NCBI GenBank assembly: GCA_964535025.1
Contig: CAZHRW010000171.1
Location: 1-43,642 of the forward strand
Direction of reading: 5' to 3'
DNA from: JAAYZK01 sp964535025
Lineage (GTDB): Bacteria; Planctomycetota; Phycisphaerae; SM23-33; FEN-1343
DNA length: 43,642 nt
The position numbers were made by a program, and so were the translations under genes. The notes under the pieces were generated by a model. It was not told the DNA's origin and searched no databases. It saw only the letters and a program-made list of their open reading frames with translations. Below are positions 7,665 through 15,852 of the stretch, one piece after another. Each line of letters begins with the position of its first letter. Positions within the stretch are counted from its first letter, which is position 1.

Positions 7665-9314
7665 ATGAGCAGAATGGTCAATCGAGACGGCCGGCGGCCG
7701 GTTGGGTCGCGTGTGCCGCTGGCGGTGACGCTGACGCTGCTGGCGTTGATCTGGGCGACGGGGGCCGCTCAAACGCGGCCGGCCGCGACGCAGCCGACGA
7801 CCGGTCCGACGACGGCCCCGGCGACGCCGCGCGTCAGTACACTGCCCACCGGGCCCCTCGTGGCGCCCCCGCCGCCGCGGGTGCCGCCGCCGGCCCTGCC
7901 GGGCGAGGTCACGCGGGCGTTCGTCATCCCGATCGAGGGCATGATCGGCCAGGCCACCGCCGACGCCGTCGAACGCAAGGTCGCCCAGGCCAAAGCCCGG
8001 GGCGCCGAGCTGATCATCTTCGAGTTCAACACGCCCGGCGGCCTCGTCGCCGCGGCCCAGCGGATCGCCAACCTGATGCGCACCGAGCTGCGCGACATCC
8101 GCACCGTGGCGCTGGTCAACCCCGACGCCATCAGTGCCGGCGCGTGGCTGGCCCTCAACGCCCACGAGATCGTCATGGTCCCCCACGCCAAGATCGGCGA
8201 TTCGGCGCCCGTCACCATGGGCGGGGAACTGCCCGACGTCCAGCGCGAGAAGATGGAGAGCTACCTCCGCTCGGACTTCCGCACCGCCGCCGAGGCGCAC
8301 GGCTACTGGCCGATCCTCGCCGAGGCGATGGTCAGTCGCGACATGGAGGTCTGGCTCATCGAGCACACCGACACCGGCGAACGCCAGTACGTCGAGCGCT
8401 CCCAGTGGGTCGATGAGGACGGCGACCTGCCCGAGCCCTGGCGACGGGTCCGCGTCGTGGTCGCCGAGGGCAAACTGCTGACGGCGACGACGTCCGAGGC
8501 GATCGAACTGGGCTTCGTCCAAACCGTCGTCGACGACATGGCGGGCCTGCGCGCCCACTACACCATCACCGCCGAGCCGATCGTCCTGGCCGACACCTGG
8601 AGCGAACGGGTCGTGGCCTTCCTGACCTCCCCGGCCGTGACGGGCCTGCTGGTGATGCTGGCGCTGTTCTTCGGCTACATCGAGCTGAACACGCCCGGCT
8701 TCGGCGTCGGCGGGATCCTCGCGCTGATCTGCCTGGCGGTCCTGTTCGGCAGCCGGTTCCTGACGGGCCTGGCGCAGTGGTGGGAGATCGCCGTGTTCGT
8801 CGTGGGCGTGGTGCTGGTGCTGATCGAGATCTTCCTCATCCCCGGGTTCGGCGTGGTGGGGATCCTCGGCGGGATCCTGTGCCTCGTGGGGATGCTGGCG
8901 ATCCTCATCGCCAACGCGCCGGGCGAGCTGCCGATCCCCTCGCCCGGGCTGATCATGGATAGGTTCCTCGACGGCCTGCTGGCGCTGATGCTGGGGTTCC
9001 TCGGCGGGGTGATCCTCTCCGGGATCGTCGCGCGCTACCTGCCGAACATCCCCGTCGCCGGACGGCTTGTCCTCGCCGAAACGCCCGTCGGCGACTCGCG
9101 GCCCTACGACACCGCCTCGCCGGTCAGCCATATCGAGCCCGGCCGCAGGGGCGTCACCGAAACCTACTGCCGTCCGGCGGGCAAGGCGCGGTTCGACGAC
9201 GACCTGGTCGACGTCGTCACCGAGGGCCGTTTCCTGCCGGCCGGCACGCCGGTGGTCGTCCAGGAGAACCTGGGCAACCGCCTGCGGGTCGCGCCGGCCG
9301 ACGAGACGGCCTGA
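7665..9314 (+). CDS. Long NfeD protein (ClpP-class membrane serine protease-like)
   Basis: A 549-residue membrane protein of the long NfeD family, which pairs with flotillin-like proteins in membrane quality control. An N-terminal signal or anchor (about residues 17-35) is followed by a Pro/Thr-rich linker, then a ClpP/crotonase-fold protease domain at about 85-300 with FEFNTPGGLVAAAQRIANLM and DAISAGAWLALNA, which places the expected nucleophilic Ser in ISAG. A Lys in REKMESYL is in the right region for the Ser-Lys dyad. Hydrophobic helices fill about 305-470 (FGYIELNTPGFGVGGILALI and IFLIPGFGVVGILGG are NfeD membrane signatures), and a C-terminal OB-fold-like part ends with AGTPVVVQENLGNRLRV. 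Start 7665 is preferred to the TTG at 7635 because of the promoter. It heads an operon with a short NfeD and a FloA-like fragment. Confidence 0.88.
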   Translation: MSRMVNRDGRRPVGSRVPLAVTLTLLALIWATGAAQTRPAATQPTTGPTTAPATPRVSTLPTGPLVAPPPPRVPPPALPGEVTRAFVIPIEGMIGQATADAVERKVAQAKARGAELIIFEFNTPGGLVAAAQRIANLMRTELRDIRTVALVNPDAISAGAWLALNAHEIVMVPHAKIGDSAPVTMGGELPDVQREKMESYLRSDFRTAAEAHGYWPILAEAMVSRDMEVWLIEHTDTGERQYVERSQWVDEDGDLPEPWRRVRVVVAEGKLLTATTSEAIELGFVQTVVDDMAGLRAHYTITAEPIVLADTWSERVVAFLTSPAVTGLLVMLALFFGYIELNTPGFGVGGILALICLAVLFGSRFLTGLAQWWEIAVFVVGVVLVLIEIFLIPGFGVVGILGGILCLVGMLAILIANAPGELPIPSPGLIMDRFLDGLLALMLGFLGGVILSGIVARYLPNIPVAGRLVLAETPVGDSRPYDTASPVSHIEPGRRGVTETYCRPAGKARFDDDLVDVVTEGRFLPAGTPVVVQENLGNRLRVAPADETA

Positions 9315-9324
9315 AAGGAATGCC

Positions 9325-9840
9325 ATGGTAGACGCGCTGCTGATCCTGGTGCTCGTGATGGGGGGCCTGCTGCTGTTTTTCGCGGAGATCTGCACGCCGT
9401 CGTTCGGCGTGCTGGGCGTGTCGGGGGCGGTCTGCCTGGGCGCGGCGATCTGGAAGTGCTTTGCGATCTCCTCGGTCCTGGGCATCGTCGCCCTGACGGT
9501 GACCATCATCGGCGTGCCGATCTACCTGTCGCTGCTGGTGCGGCTGCTGCCGAAGCTGCCGATCGGCCGGCGGCTCATCCTGCGCAAGCTCGAGAGCACG
9601 GCCGGCAGCGGCGTGCCCGAGGCGGCCGAGCACGAGTCCTTCATCGGCGCCGAGGGCGTCACCAACTCGACCCTCCGGCCCAGCGGCGTGGTCACCCTCA
9701 AGGGCCGCCGCCTGGTCGCCACCGCCGAGAGCGGCTTCATCCCCGCCAACACGGCCGTCCGCGTGGTCCGCTCGTCGGGGATGAACCTCGTCGTCCGCCG
9801 GATCGACACGCCCGCCGGCGAGCAGGGCGCCCCGTCGTGA
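9325..9840 (+). CDS. Short NfeD-family membrane protein
   Basis: A 171-residue protein with two or three membrane helices at the N-terminus (ILVLVMGGLLLFFAEICTP, then hydrophobic stretches to about residue 75) and a C-terminal OB-fold-like domain (GAEGVTNSTLRPSGVVTLKG, then SGFIPANTAVRVVRSSGMNL). This is the short NfeD architecture lacking the protease domain. AAAGGAA lies four bases upstream of the ATG at 9325, ten bases after the previous stop, so the genes are co-transcribed. Short NfeDs usually accompany flotillin or stomatin partners. Here the next gene starts with GTG overlapping this gene's TGA and encodes only the front part of such a partner. Confidence 0.88.
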   Translation: MVDALLILVLVMGGLLLFFAEICTPSFGVLGVSGAVCLGAAIWKCFAISSVLGIVALTVTIIGVPIYLSLLVRLLPKLPIGRRLILRKLESTAGSGVPEAAEHESFIGAEGVTNSTLRPSGVVTLKGRRLVATAESGFIPANTAVRVVRSSGMNLVVRRIDTPAGEQGAPS

Positions 9841-10319
9841 TCCTGGGCCTCGACTGGCAGCCGGCGCTGGTCCTGCTGGGCGTCCTGGCCGCCGCGGTGG
9901 CCGTCGTGGCCGCCGGACGCGTGGGGCTGCAGTGGTGGAAGCTGCGCAAAGATCGCATCCCCCTGCCGCTCGGGACGCTCATACGGCTGCGCTGGCGGGG
10001 GGCGCCGGTCGGCCCGATCGCCGCCGCCCACTGGCTGACGACGGCCCTGGGCTACGCCATCCCCATCGACATCTGGGTGGGCCTGACGGTGCTCGACGTG
10101 GACGTCGTCGAGCTGGCCAAGGCCCTGGCGCTGGCCGACAAGCACAACATCGACACCGTCATCGGCACCCTGGCCGCCGCCGCCCTGGCCGGGTACGATC
10201 CGGCCGAGGTCGTCCGGGCCGCCCACCGGCGCGGCCTGACCGACCTGAACGCCGCCCACCTGAACGAACTGGACCAGTGGAACCTCGCCCGCGAGGGGGA
10301 CGATGCGCCCCAGGTGTGA
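9837..10319 (+). CDS. Truncated FloA-like protein (N-terminal region only, no SPFH domain)
   Basis: A 160-residue protein starting with GTG at 9837, which overlaps the previous TGA (GTGA), indicating translational coupling. One N-terminal helix (VLLGVLAAAVAVVAA, about residues 11-27) is followed by a segment that parallels the start of FloA/YqfA: PLPLGTLIRLRW matches the LIGMRLR region, VVELAKALALADKHNID matches the VVNALIAAQRANIE region, and AALAGYDPAEVV matches AIDLAGRDVLEAV. Full FloA is about 330 residues; after about residue 120 this protein departs and ends with a hydrophilic tail. The SPFH domain and Glu/Ala coiled coil that drive flotillin assembly are absent. It may be a degenerate remnant or a reduced partner of NfeD. 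A repeat element begins about 20 bases past its stop and no FloA C-terminal coding follows. Confidence 0.65.
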   Translation: MILGLDWQPALVLLGVLAAAVAVVAAGRVGLQWWKLRKDRIPLPLGTLIRLRWRGAPVGPIAAAHWLTTALGYAIPIDIWVGLTVLDVDVVELAKALALADKHNIDTVIGTLAAAALAGYDPAEVVRAAHRRGLTDLNAAHLNELDQWNLAREGDDAPQV

Positions 10320-10338
10320 GAGGCGCGCCACCTCGCGG

Positions 10339-10495
10339 GAAATACGAAATACGAAGCACGAAATACGAAACAAACGGCCAAACGACCAAACGGAAAAACA
10401 GCAAACGATCGATGGCGTTCGGCGTTTTGAGGTTTTCTGTTTTGCCTGTTTCGGATTTGTTTCGTATTTCGCATTTCGTGCTTCGGATTTTGAAC
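10339..10495. repeat. Head-to-head pair of an interspersed repeat (CGAAGCACGAAAT family)
   Basis: The left copy (about 10339-10407) and right copy (about 10424-10495) are related sequences in opposite orientation, sharing CGAAGCACGAAATACGAAA and CAAAC-, AAAACAG- and AAAC-containing blocks, with a 16-base centre. They could fold into a long imperfect hairpin in the RNA. A third, single copy lies at 17033-17092. The element is AT-richer than the chromosome around it and non-coding. It separates the NfeD operon from the FAD oxidoreductase gene. Confidence 0.75.
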
Positions 10496-10527
10496 GGTGT
10501 TGATCTGCAACAGGAAAGGATGCTCTG

Positions 10528-11775
10528 ATGCCCACGACCCCCGATTCGGTTGATGTTCTCGTCTGCGGCGCCGGCCCGGCGGGGCTGGGCGCGGCGTTGG
10601 CCGCGGCGCGGCAGGGGGCGCGGACGATGCTGATCGAGCGCGAGAGTGCACTGGGGGGGCTGTGGACGACCGCGCTGGTGATGCCGGTGTTCGACGCGGC
10701 GAACAAGGGCGGGCTCTGCCGCGAGATCCACGAGGCGATGACCGCCGGCGGCTGGGCCGGGTGGTGGGTCAACCCCGATCCGGGCAAGGGCGGCCGTCGC
10801 GATCCGATCTACCACGTCGGCCACATGACAGCCCTGTTCGACCGGCTCGTGACCGACGCCGGCGTCCGCCTCCAGACGCATACCCTCGCCGACGAGGCGC
10901 TCGTCGCCGACGGCCGCGTCGTCGGGGCGGTCCTGCACTCCAAGAGCGGGCCCCAGCCGGTCCGCGCCGCCGTGACCGTCGACTGCACCGGCGACGGCGA
11001 CATCGCCGCGGCGGCCGGGTGCGAGTACCGCGTCGGGCGCGACAACGACGGCGCCTGCCAGCCGGCGACGCTGTACGCCCTGGTCGGCGGCGCGCCGACC
11101 GACCTGGTCTACCCGCCGGCCATCCTCGACGCCGTCCGCGCCGCCGGCGGCGAGCTGAGCTACGCCCATCCGTACTTGTTCCCCCAGGCCGGCGCGCCGG
11201 GCGTGTCGCTTTTCATGTGCACGCACCTGTACCACCTCGACGCCACCGACGCCGCGGCCGTCACGGCCGCCGAGGTCGAAGGCCGCCGCCAGATCGTTCG
11301 GGCGATCGACTGGCTGCGGGCCGGCGACGAGCGGTTCGCGTCGCTGCACCTGATCCACTTCGCCGGGCAGATCGGCATCCGCGAGAGCCGTCGGATCCTC
11401 GGCCGTCACTATTTAACGGCCGAGGAGGTCACCGGCGGGTGCGGCTTCGACGACGGGATCTGCACCGCGACGTTCAACATCGACATCCACGACCACGACG
11501 GCCGCGACCGCGGGCTGACGTGCCAGGCCGTGCCCGCCTACGAGATCCCCCTGCGCTGCCTGCTGCCGGCCGAGCGCCGGGGGCTGATGGTCGCCGGGCG
11601 GTGCATCTCCGGCGACGCGATCGCCCACGCCTCCTACCGCGTGACCGGAAACGCCGTCGCCCTCGGCGAAGCGGCGGGCGTCGCCGCCGCCATGGCCGTG
11701 CGGGACCGCTGCGACCCGGCCGACCTGGACGGCGCCGCCGTCCGCGCCGCCGTGGAGGCGTACCGGGCCCGGTAG
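10528..11775 (+). CDS. FAD-dependent oxidoreductase
   Basis: A 415-residue flavoprotein with the Rossmann GAGPAG motif at residues 14-19, a conserved IERESALGGLWT segment that binds the FAD ribose and following loop, and a C-terminal stretch GLMVAGRCISGDAIAHASYR with ALGEAAGVAAAMAV that closes over FAD. This is the pattern of the FAD-dependent oxidoreductase family (Pfam FAD_oxidored) common in planctomycetes and often near sugar catabolism genes. The substrate is unknown. AGGAAAGG lies upstream of the ATG at 10528. No promoter is obvious; the repeat lies just upstream, so transcription may start within or after it. Confidence 0.82.
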   Translation: MPTTPDSVDVLVCGAGPAGLGAALAAARQGARTMLIERESALGGLWTTALVMPVFDAANKGGLCREIHEAMTAGGWAGWWVNPDPGKGGRRDPIYHVGHMTALFDRLVTDAGVRLQTHTLADEALVADGRVVGAVLHSKSGPQPVRAAVTVDCTGDGDIAAAAGCEYRVGRDNDGACQPATLYALVGGAPTDLVYPPAILDAVRAAGGELSYAHPYLFPQAGAPGVSLFMCTHLYHLDATDAAAVTAAEVEGRRQIVRAIDWLRAGDERFASLHLIHFAGQIGIRESRRILGRHYLTAEEVTGGCGFDDGICTATFNIDIHDHDGRDRGLTCQAVPAYEIPLRCLLPAERRGLMVAGRCISGDAIAHASYRVTGNAVALGEAAGVAAAMAVRDRCDPADLDGAAVRAAVEAYRAR

Positions 11776-11778
11776 CCG

Positions 11779-11807
11779 TTCCCTTCCCGGCCCGGGCGCG
11801 GTACACT
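11779..11807 (+). promoter_or_regulatory. Possible leaderless promoter of the 685-residue gene
   Basis: TTCCCT and TACACT are 17 bases apart. The -10 ends eight bases before the ATG at 11816, so the transcript would start at or next to the start codon. The absence of any Shine-Dalgarno sequence agrees with a leaderless message. The -35 match is weak. Confidence 0.35.
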
Positions 11808-11815
11808 CTCCCATC

Positions 11816-13873
11816 ATGGCCCATCGGATGACCTTCAGACGTTACGGCCGCTCGACGCACCTGCGGATCCGCACCGCGGCGGACCTGGCCGACGCGCTGG
11901 AGCTCGACCGCGCCCGGTGGGTGGCGATCGCCGCTCCGCTCGACGCGCTCGACCGCGACACCGGCCTGCCGTCCCTGCTGGCGGCGCCGGGCGCCCGGCG
12001 ACTGACGTGCGAGGACGTCGCCGACGGCATCCGGTGGATGCTCGCGACGCTGCGCGACACATTCGGCGTCGACGCCCGCAGCGACCGGCTGTCGGTCGCC
12101 GCCATCGACCCCGACGCGCCCGACGGGCCGACCCTTGCCGAGGCCCTCGGCCGGATGCTCCGCCGCCTCGGGCGCAGCGCCGACGACGCGGTGACGCTCG
12201 GCGAGGTCCGCCGGATCGCCGCCCGGGTGGAGGCCACGCCGGTCAGCGCCCGCGGGGTCGTCCTGCCCGAGGCGGTCGAGCGCGACGCGATACGCCGGTT
12301 CATCAGCGACATCATCGCCACCACCGGCGGGGCGGCCCACCCCAGCGGCCGTCCGGGCGTCGGGCCCGCCGAACTCGACCGCTTCCTGGCCGCGTCGGCG
12401 GCGTGGCTGGCGTGGCACGACCGGGGCGCGTGCGGCGAGGCAGACCGCACCGACATCTGCCCGCTGGGTGCGGCCACGGCCGCCGCCTGCGACGCCCTCG
12501 ACGCCGTCCGCGCCAGGGTCGACCTGTACTTCGCCCAGTGCGAGGCCGCGGCACTCGACGAGCGGCTCGTCCGCCGGATGGGCTGGACGGAGGCGGAACT
12601 GGCCCACCTGGACCTCGACGACGCCGCGGCCCTCGAACAGGTCCTGCGCGAGGCCCCGCTGGCGACGCCGACCCCGCGGCGGGTGCTCGATTTCGCCGGA
12701 CCGATCAACCCCTACCACGCCGACGCCCTCGACCGCTTCCGCCGCCGGGCCGCCGCGCCGGTGCTGGGCGAGGTCCCCTCGGCGCTGTCGGCGGCGCAGT
12801 GGCGGCAGGTCAAGGCCTTCTACGAAGCCCACCGCCGCTGGCGGGCCGACCGGCCCGATACGCCCGTCGCGGCCCTGGATGTCGGGACGCTCCGCGCGTA
12901 CCAGCAGGCCCCATTCGCCGCCGCCGTCCGCGAGCAGATCGCCGCCGGCGAGGCGACGGCAATCGAGCTCGACGCGATCCGCCTGGCCGAAAAGCTCCTC
13001 GCCTGCCAGGCGCACCTGATCGACCTGGCGCAGAACTTCGTGAGCTTCCCACACCTGTACGCCCCCGACCGGCGTGCGATGTTCGAGATGGGCACGCTGG
13101 TGATGGACGGACGGCGGTTCACCCTGGCGATCCGCACCGACGACCACAAGGCCCACGCGGCGGTCGCGGCGGCGTCGGGGATGTTCCTGCTGTACCTGCG
13201 GCTGGAGACGCCGCCGGGCGCGCCCGCGGTCGAGCTGGTCGTCCCGGTCACCAGCGGCGGGCGCGGCAACCTGTCGGTGGGCAAGCGGGGCGTGTTCTTC
13301 GACGTCGACGGCGTCGAGACCCCGGCGCAGGTCGTGCACATCGTCGACAACCCCATCAGCCTCCGCGAGGCCGTCGCCGCACCGTTCCTCCGCCTGGCGC
13401 GTCTGTTCACCGGCAAGATCGAATCGCTGTCCGCCGCGGCCGACAAGCGGCTCGACGCCCAGGCCCAGGCCGCGATGACGACAACGGCCCCCGCGCCGGC
13501 GGTCGCCCCGGCGAGTGAGCCCCTGTTCGGCGGCGGGATGCTCATGGGCGCCGGCGTCGCGGTCGCGGCCCTCAGCTCGGCGCTGGCCTACGTCACCACG
13601 GTCGCCGCCGACGCCGGGGCGCGAACGATGCTCTGGGGCCTCCTGGCCGGGATCGGCGCGGCGGTCGTGCTGGTGATGATCCCCACGACGATCCTCGCCC
13701 TGCTGCGCCTCCGCCGTCGCGACCTCAGCGCGATTCTCGAAGGCGCCGGCTGGGCCATCAACGCCCGCATGCGGCTCACCCGCCGCCAGAGCATCACCTT
13801 CACCCACCGCCCGCCGTACCCCCCCGGCTCGCGCATCGAGGGCCGGTTTGGGCACTGGATTCCCAAGGGTTGA
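11816..13873 (+). CDS. Conserved membrane-anchored protein of unknown function, 685 residues
   Basis: I do not know its function. The long N-terminal part (about 1-560) is hydrophilic, Ala/Asp/Arg-rich and probably mostly helical. Notable segments are IRRFISDIIATTGG (about 160), HLIDLAQNFVSFPHLYAP (about 398-415), SVGKRGVFFDVDG (about 482-494) and IVDNPISLREAVAAPFLRL. Two membrane helices follow near 571-597 and 604-629, then a short tail with ILEGAGWAINARMRL, on the opposite or same side depending on topology. This arrangement, in particular the NFVSF, GRNGVFYDxxG-like, VDNPISxxxA and GWAxNxR elements, recalls an uncharacterised large protein family I believe occurs in planctomycetes, Bacteroidetes and some others; I could not check this. 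No enzymatic motif is seen. It starts 40 bases after the FAD oxidoreductase, apparently from a leaderless promoter. Confidence 0.8.
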   Translation: MAHRMTFRRYGRSTHLRIRTAADLADALELDRARWVAIAAPLDALDRDTGLPSLLAAPGARRLTCEDVADGIRWMLATLRDTFGVDARSDRLSVAAIDPDAPDGPTLAEALGRMLRRLGRSADDAVTLGEVRRIAARVEATPVSARGVVLPEAVERDAIRRFISDIIATTGGAAHPSGRPGVGPAELDRFLAASAAWLAWHDRGACGEADRTDICPLGAATAAACDALDAVRARVDLYFAQCEAAALDERLVRRMGWTEAELAHLDLDDAAALEQVLREAPLATPTPRRVLDFAGPINPYHADALDRFRRRAAAPVLGEVPSALSAAQWRQVKAFYEAHRRWRADRPDTPVAALDVGTLRAYQQAPFAAAVREQIAAGEATAIELDAIRLAEKLLACQAHLIDLAQNFVSFPHLYAPDRRAMFEMGTLVMDGRRFTLAIRTDDHKAHAAVAAASGMFLLYLRLETPPGAPAVELVVPVTSGGRGNLSVGKRGVFFDVDGVETPAQVVHIVDNPISLREAVAAPFLRLARLFTGKIESLSAAADKRLDAQAQAAMTTTAPAPAVAPASEPLFGGGMLMGAGVAVAALSSALAYVTTVAADAGARTMLWGLLAGIGAAVVLVMIPTTILALLRLRRRDLSAILEGAGWAINARMRLTRRQSITFTHRPPYPPGSRIEGRFGHWIPKG

Positions 13874-13885
13874 ATCCTCCCTCGG

Positions 13886-13914
13886 TTGAACGTCTTGCCC
13901 GGTCGTGTTAGCAT
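13886..13914 (+). promoter_or_regulatory. Promoter of the Gfo/Idh/MocA gene
   Basis: TTGAAC and TAGCAT with a 17-base spacer, 12 bases after the previous stop codon. Transcription would start near 13921, leaving about 70 bases before the coding region. Confidence 0.55.
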
Positions 13915-13991
13915 CGGCAAGTCATCCGACCGAGTGTCCGGGATCGGGTGCCCCGGCGGGTCCGCCGATCCCGGCATGAAGGAGCAGAACC

Positions 13992-15107
13992 ATCAGCGCT
14001 TCGAAGGGACCGGTCTTCCGTGTCGCCATCGCCGGGCAGGGCCGCAGTGGGTACAAAATCCACGCAGACTGGCTCGCCCGCAGCACCGACCAGTACCGTA
14101 TCGTGGCCGTGGCCGACCATCTGGCCCAGCGCCGCCTCGAGGCGCAGGCGCAGTTCGGCGCCCGCGTCTACGCCGATTATACTGACCTGCTGGCCGACGG
14201 CGGGTTCGACCTGTTCGTCAACGCCCTCCCGACGCCCCTGCACGTGCCGGCCACGCTGGCGGCGATGGAGGCCGGCTGTCACGTGCTGTGCGAGAAGCCC
14301 ATGGCGCCGACGCTCGAGCAGTTCGACACCATGGTCGCCGCGGCCCAGCGGACCGGGCGGGTGCTGGCGCCCTTCCAGAACAACCGCTACCAGCCATTTT
14401 TCCAGCGGATGCTGGAGGTGATCGACTCAGGCGTGCTGGGCCAACTCGTCCACGTTCGCAGTTGCTGGGGATCGTTCGCACGGCGGTGGGACTGGCAGAC
14501 CTTCCAGGTGAATTTCGGCGGCTGCCTGTTCAACACCGGCCCGCACGCGGTGGACCAGGCCCTGTGTTTCTTCCCCGAGTCGGTCACGCCCTCGGTCTTC
14601 TGCCGCATGGGCTGCTACAACGAACTGGGCGGCGACGCCAACGACTTCTGCGCCCTGACGCTCTACAGCCCGGACGGCCCGACCGTGGAGATACACATCT
14701 CCCACTACCAGGCCTATCACCCCGGCGACATGTACGTGGTCAGCGGCACCCGCGGCGGGCTGACCGGCGGTCACAGCCACCTCCGCTGGAAGTACTACGA
14801 CGCCGCGAAGGTCTCACCCCAGGACATCTGGCGGCCCTGGTCGCGCGACCGGGCGTACCCTTCCGAAACGCTGCCGTGGGAGCAGCACGAGTGGGCGCTG
14901 GATGAATCCGCGGCCGGCAGGGCCGTCGGCTACACGCTCCGGTCTTACAGCGCCGGCATCAAGGCCGTCTACGACGGCCTCTACCGCACGCTCACCGAGG
15001 GTGCGGCCCCGGCGGTGTCGCTCGCCCACGTTCGCCGGCAGATCGCTGTCCTGGAAGAGGCCCATCGACAGAATCCGCTGCCCCAGACGACCCCGCAGTG
15101 GCCGTAA
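13992..15107 (+). CDS. Gfo/Idh/MocA family oxidoreductase with an apparent ATC start
   Basis: A 371-residue NAD(P)-dependent sugar dehydrogenase-like protein. The Rossmann motif AGQGRSG (14-20) is followed by the acidic-strand region VAVADH, the NALPTPLH segment, CEKPMAP with the family EKP Lys near residue 100, and a C-terminal domain with FNTGPHAVDQAL, whose His/Asp are typical catalytic-site residues. It acts in the cytoplasm on an unknown sugar or inositol-like substrate. The frame has a TGA at 13977. The first ATG/GTG/TTG after it is a GTG at 14103, inside the Rossmann fold, which would delete the nucleotide-binding loop. AAGGAG at 13979-13984 sits seven bases before an ATC at 13992, so ATC is the apparent start, or the base is an error for ATG. 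It converges on tmk with a six-base gap. Confidence 0.82.
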   Translation: MSASKGPVFRVAIAGQGRSGYKIHADWLARSTDQYRIVAVADHLAQRRLEAQAQFGARVYADYTDLLADGGFDLFVNALPTPLHVPATLAAMEAGCHVLCEKPMAPTLEQFDTMVAAAQRTGRVLAPFQNNRYQPFFQRMLEVIDSGVLGQLVHVRSCWGSFARRWDWQTFQVNFGGCLFNTGPHAVDQALCFFPESVTPSVFCRMGCYNELGGDANDFCALTLYSPDGPTVEIHISHYQAYHPGDMYVVSGTRGGLTGGHSHLRWKYYDAAKVSPQDIWRPWSRDRAYPSETLPWEQHEWALDESAAGRAVGYTLRSYSAGIKAVYDGLYRTLTEGAAPAVSLAHVRRQIAVLEEAHRQNPLPQTTPQWP

Positions 15108-15113
15108 GCGGTC

Positions 15114-15809
15114 CTACCTCCGCGCCCAGGCGATCACGGCCCCGCGAATCCGCTCGGCGACCTCGTCGACCGACCCTGCGGCCTCCACCGCCGCGAAGCG
15201 GTCCGGATCGGCCTCGGCCTGGCGCAAGAATCCCTCGCGAACCCGCTGGTGGAAGGCGAGGCTCTTGGCCTCGACACGGTCGGGCCGTCCGCCGAGGCGA
15301 CCGAGGCCGGCGGCGGGGTCGAGGTCCAGGAGGATCGTCAGGTCGGGCCAGGTGGGGCCGACGGCGACGTCGGCGACCCGCCGGATCGCGTCGGTGTCGG
15401 CCCCGCCGGCGCCCTGGTAGGCGACGGTCGAGGAGACGAAGCGGTCGCACACCACGCACGCCCCGCCCGCCAGCGCCGGGCGGATCACCTCGGCCACCAG
15501 TTGGGCACGACTGGCCATATAGAGCATCGTCTCGCAGGTCACGGTCATCTCGTCGCACGCCGGGTCCAGCAGGATCTCGCGGATCCGCCGTCCGATCGCC
15601 GTGCCCCCGGGGTCCTGGGCGCGCACGACCTGCACCCCCCCTCCGCGGACCCACGCGTCCAGCCGCTCGAGTTGGGTGCTCTTGCCCGCCCCGTCCGGGC
15701 CGTCGATCACGAGGAACGTCCCGCGCAAGCGGTCAGCGACCTGGTCCATGGTGATCACACGCTCGTAACGCCCACGCAATCGTTGCGTGGCCTTTGTGGC
15801 GGTTGCCAT
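15114..15809 (-). CDS. tmk: Thymidylate kinase
   Basis: Phosphorylates dTMP to dTDP with ATP for DNA synthesis. The P-loop GPDGAGKST is at residues 37-45 of the 231-residue form; CDRFVSSTVAYQGAG is the family DR(Y/H)xxSxxAYQ motif that binds the nucleotide and dTMP, and a Lys/Arg-rich lid follows (RPDRVEAKSLAFHQRVREGF). A Met at 15749 would give a 211-residue protein, closer to the usual 205-215. The longer start at 15809 is kept because the promoter at 15824-15852 points to it with an eight-base leader. Neither start has a clear ribosome binding site. It diverges from dnaN, so nucleotide supply and the sliding clamp share a control region. Confidence 0.9.
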   Translation of the reverse strand: MATATKATQRLRGRYERVITMDQVADRLRGTFLVIDGPDGAGKSTQLERLDAWVRGGGVQVVRAQDPGGTAIGRRIREILLDPACDEMTVTCETMLYMASRAQLVAEVIRPALAGGACVVCDRFVSSTVAYQGAGGADTDAIRRVADVAVGPTWPDLTILLDLDPAAGLGRLGGRPDRVEAKSLAFHQRVREGFLRQAEADPDRFAAVEAAGSVDEVAERIRGAVIAWARR

Positions 15810-15823
15810 ATTTCAGGTCCGCC

Positions 15824-15852
15824 ATCATACCCTTGAAACTGGCCTCTGGCCA
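15824..15852 (-). promoter_or_regulatory. tmk promoter
   Basis: On the minus strand TGGCCA and TATGAT lie 17 bases apart. The transcript would begin about eight bases before the 15809 start. It is interleaved with the dnaN promoter on the opposite strand. Confidence 0.45.

Noticed and set aside
14103..15107. GTG at 14103 as the start of the Gfo/Idh/MocA gene
   Set aside because: It would remove the glycine-rich NAD-binding loop encoded just upstream in the same frame.
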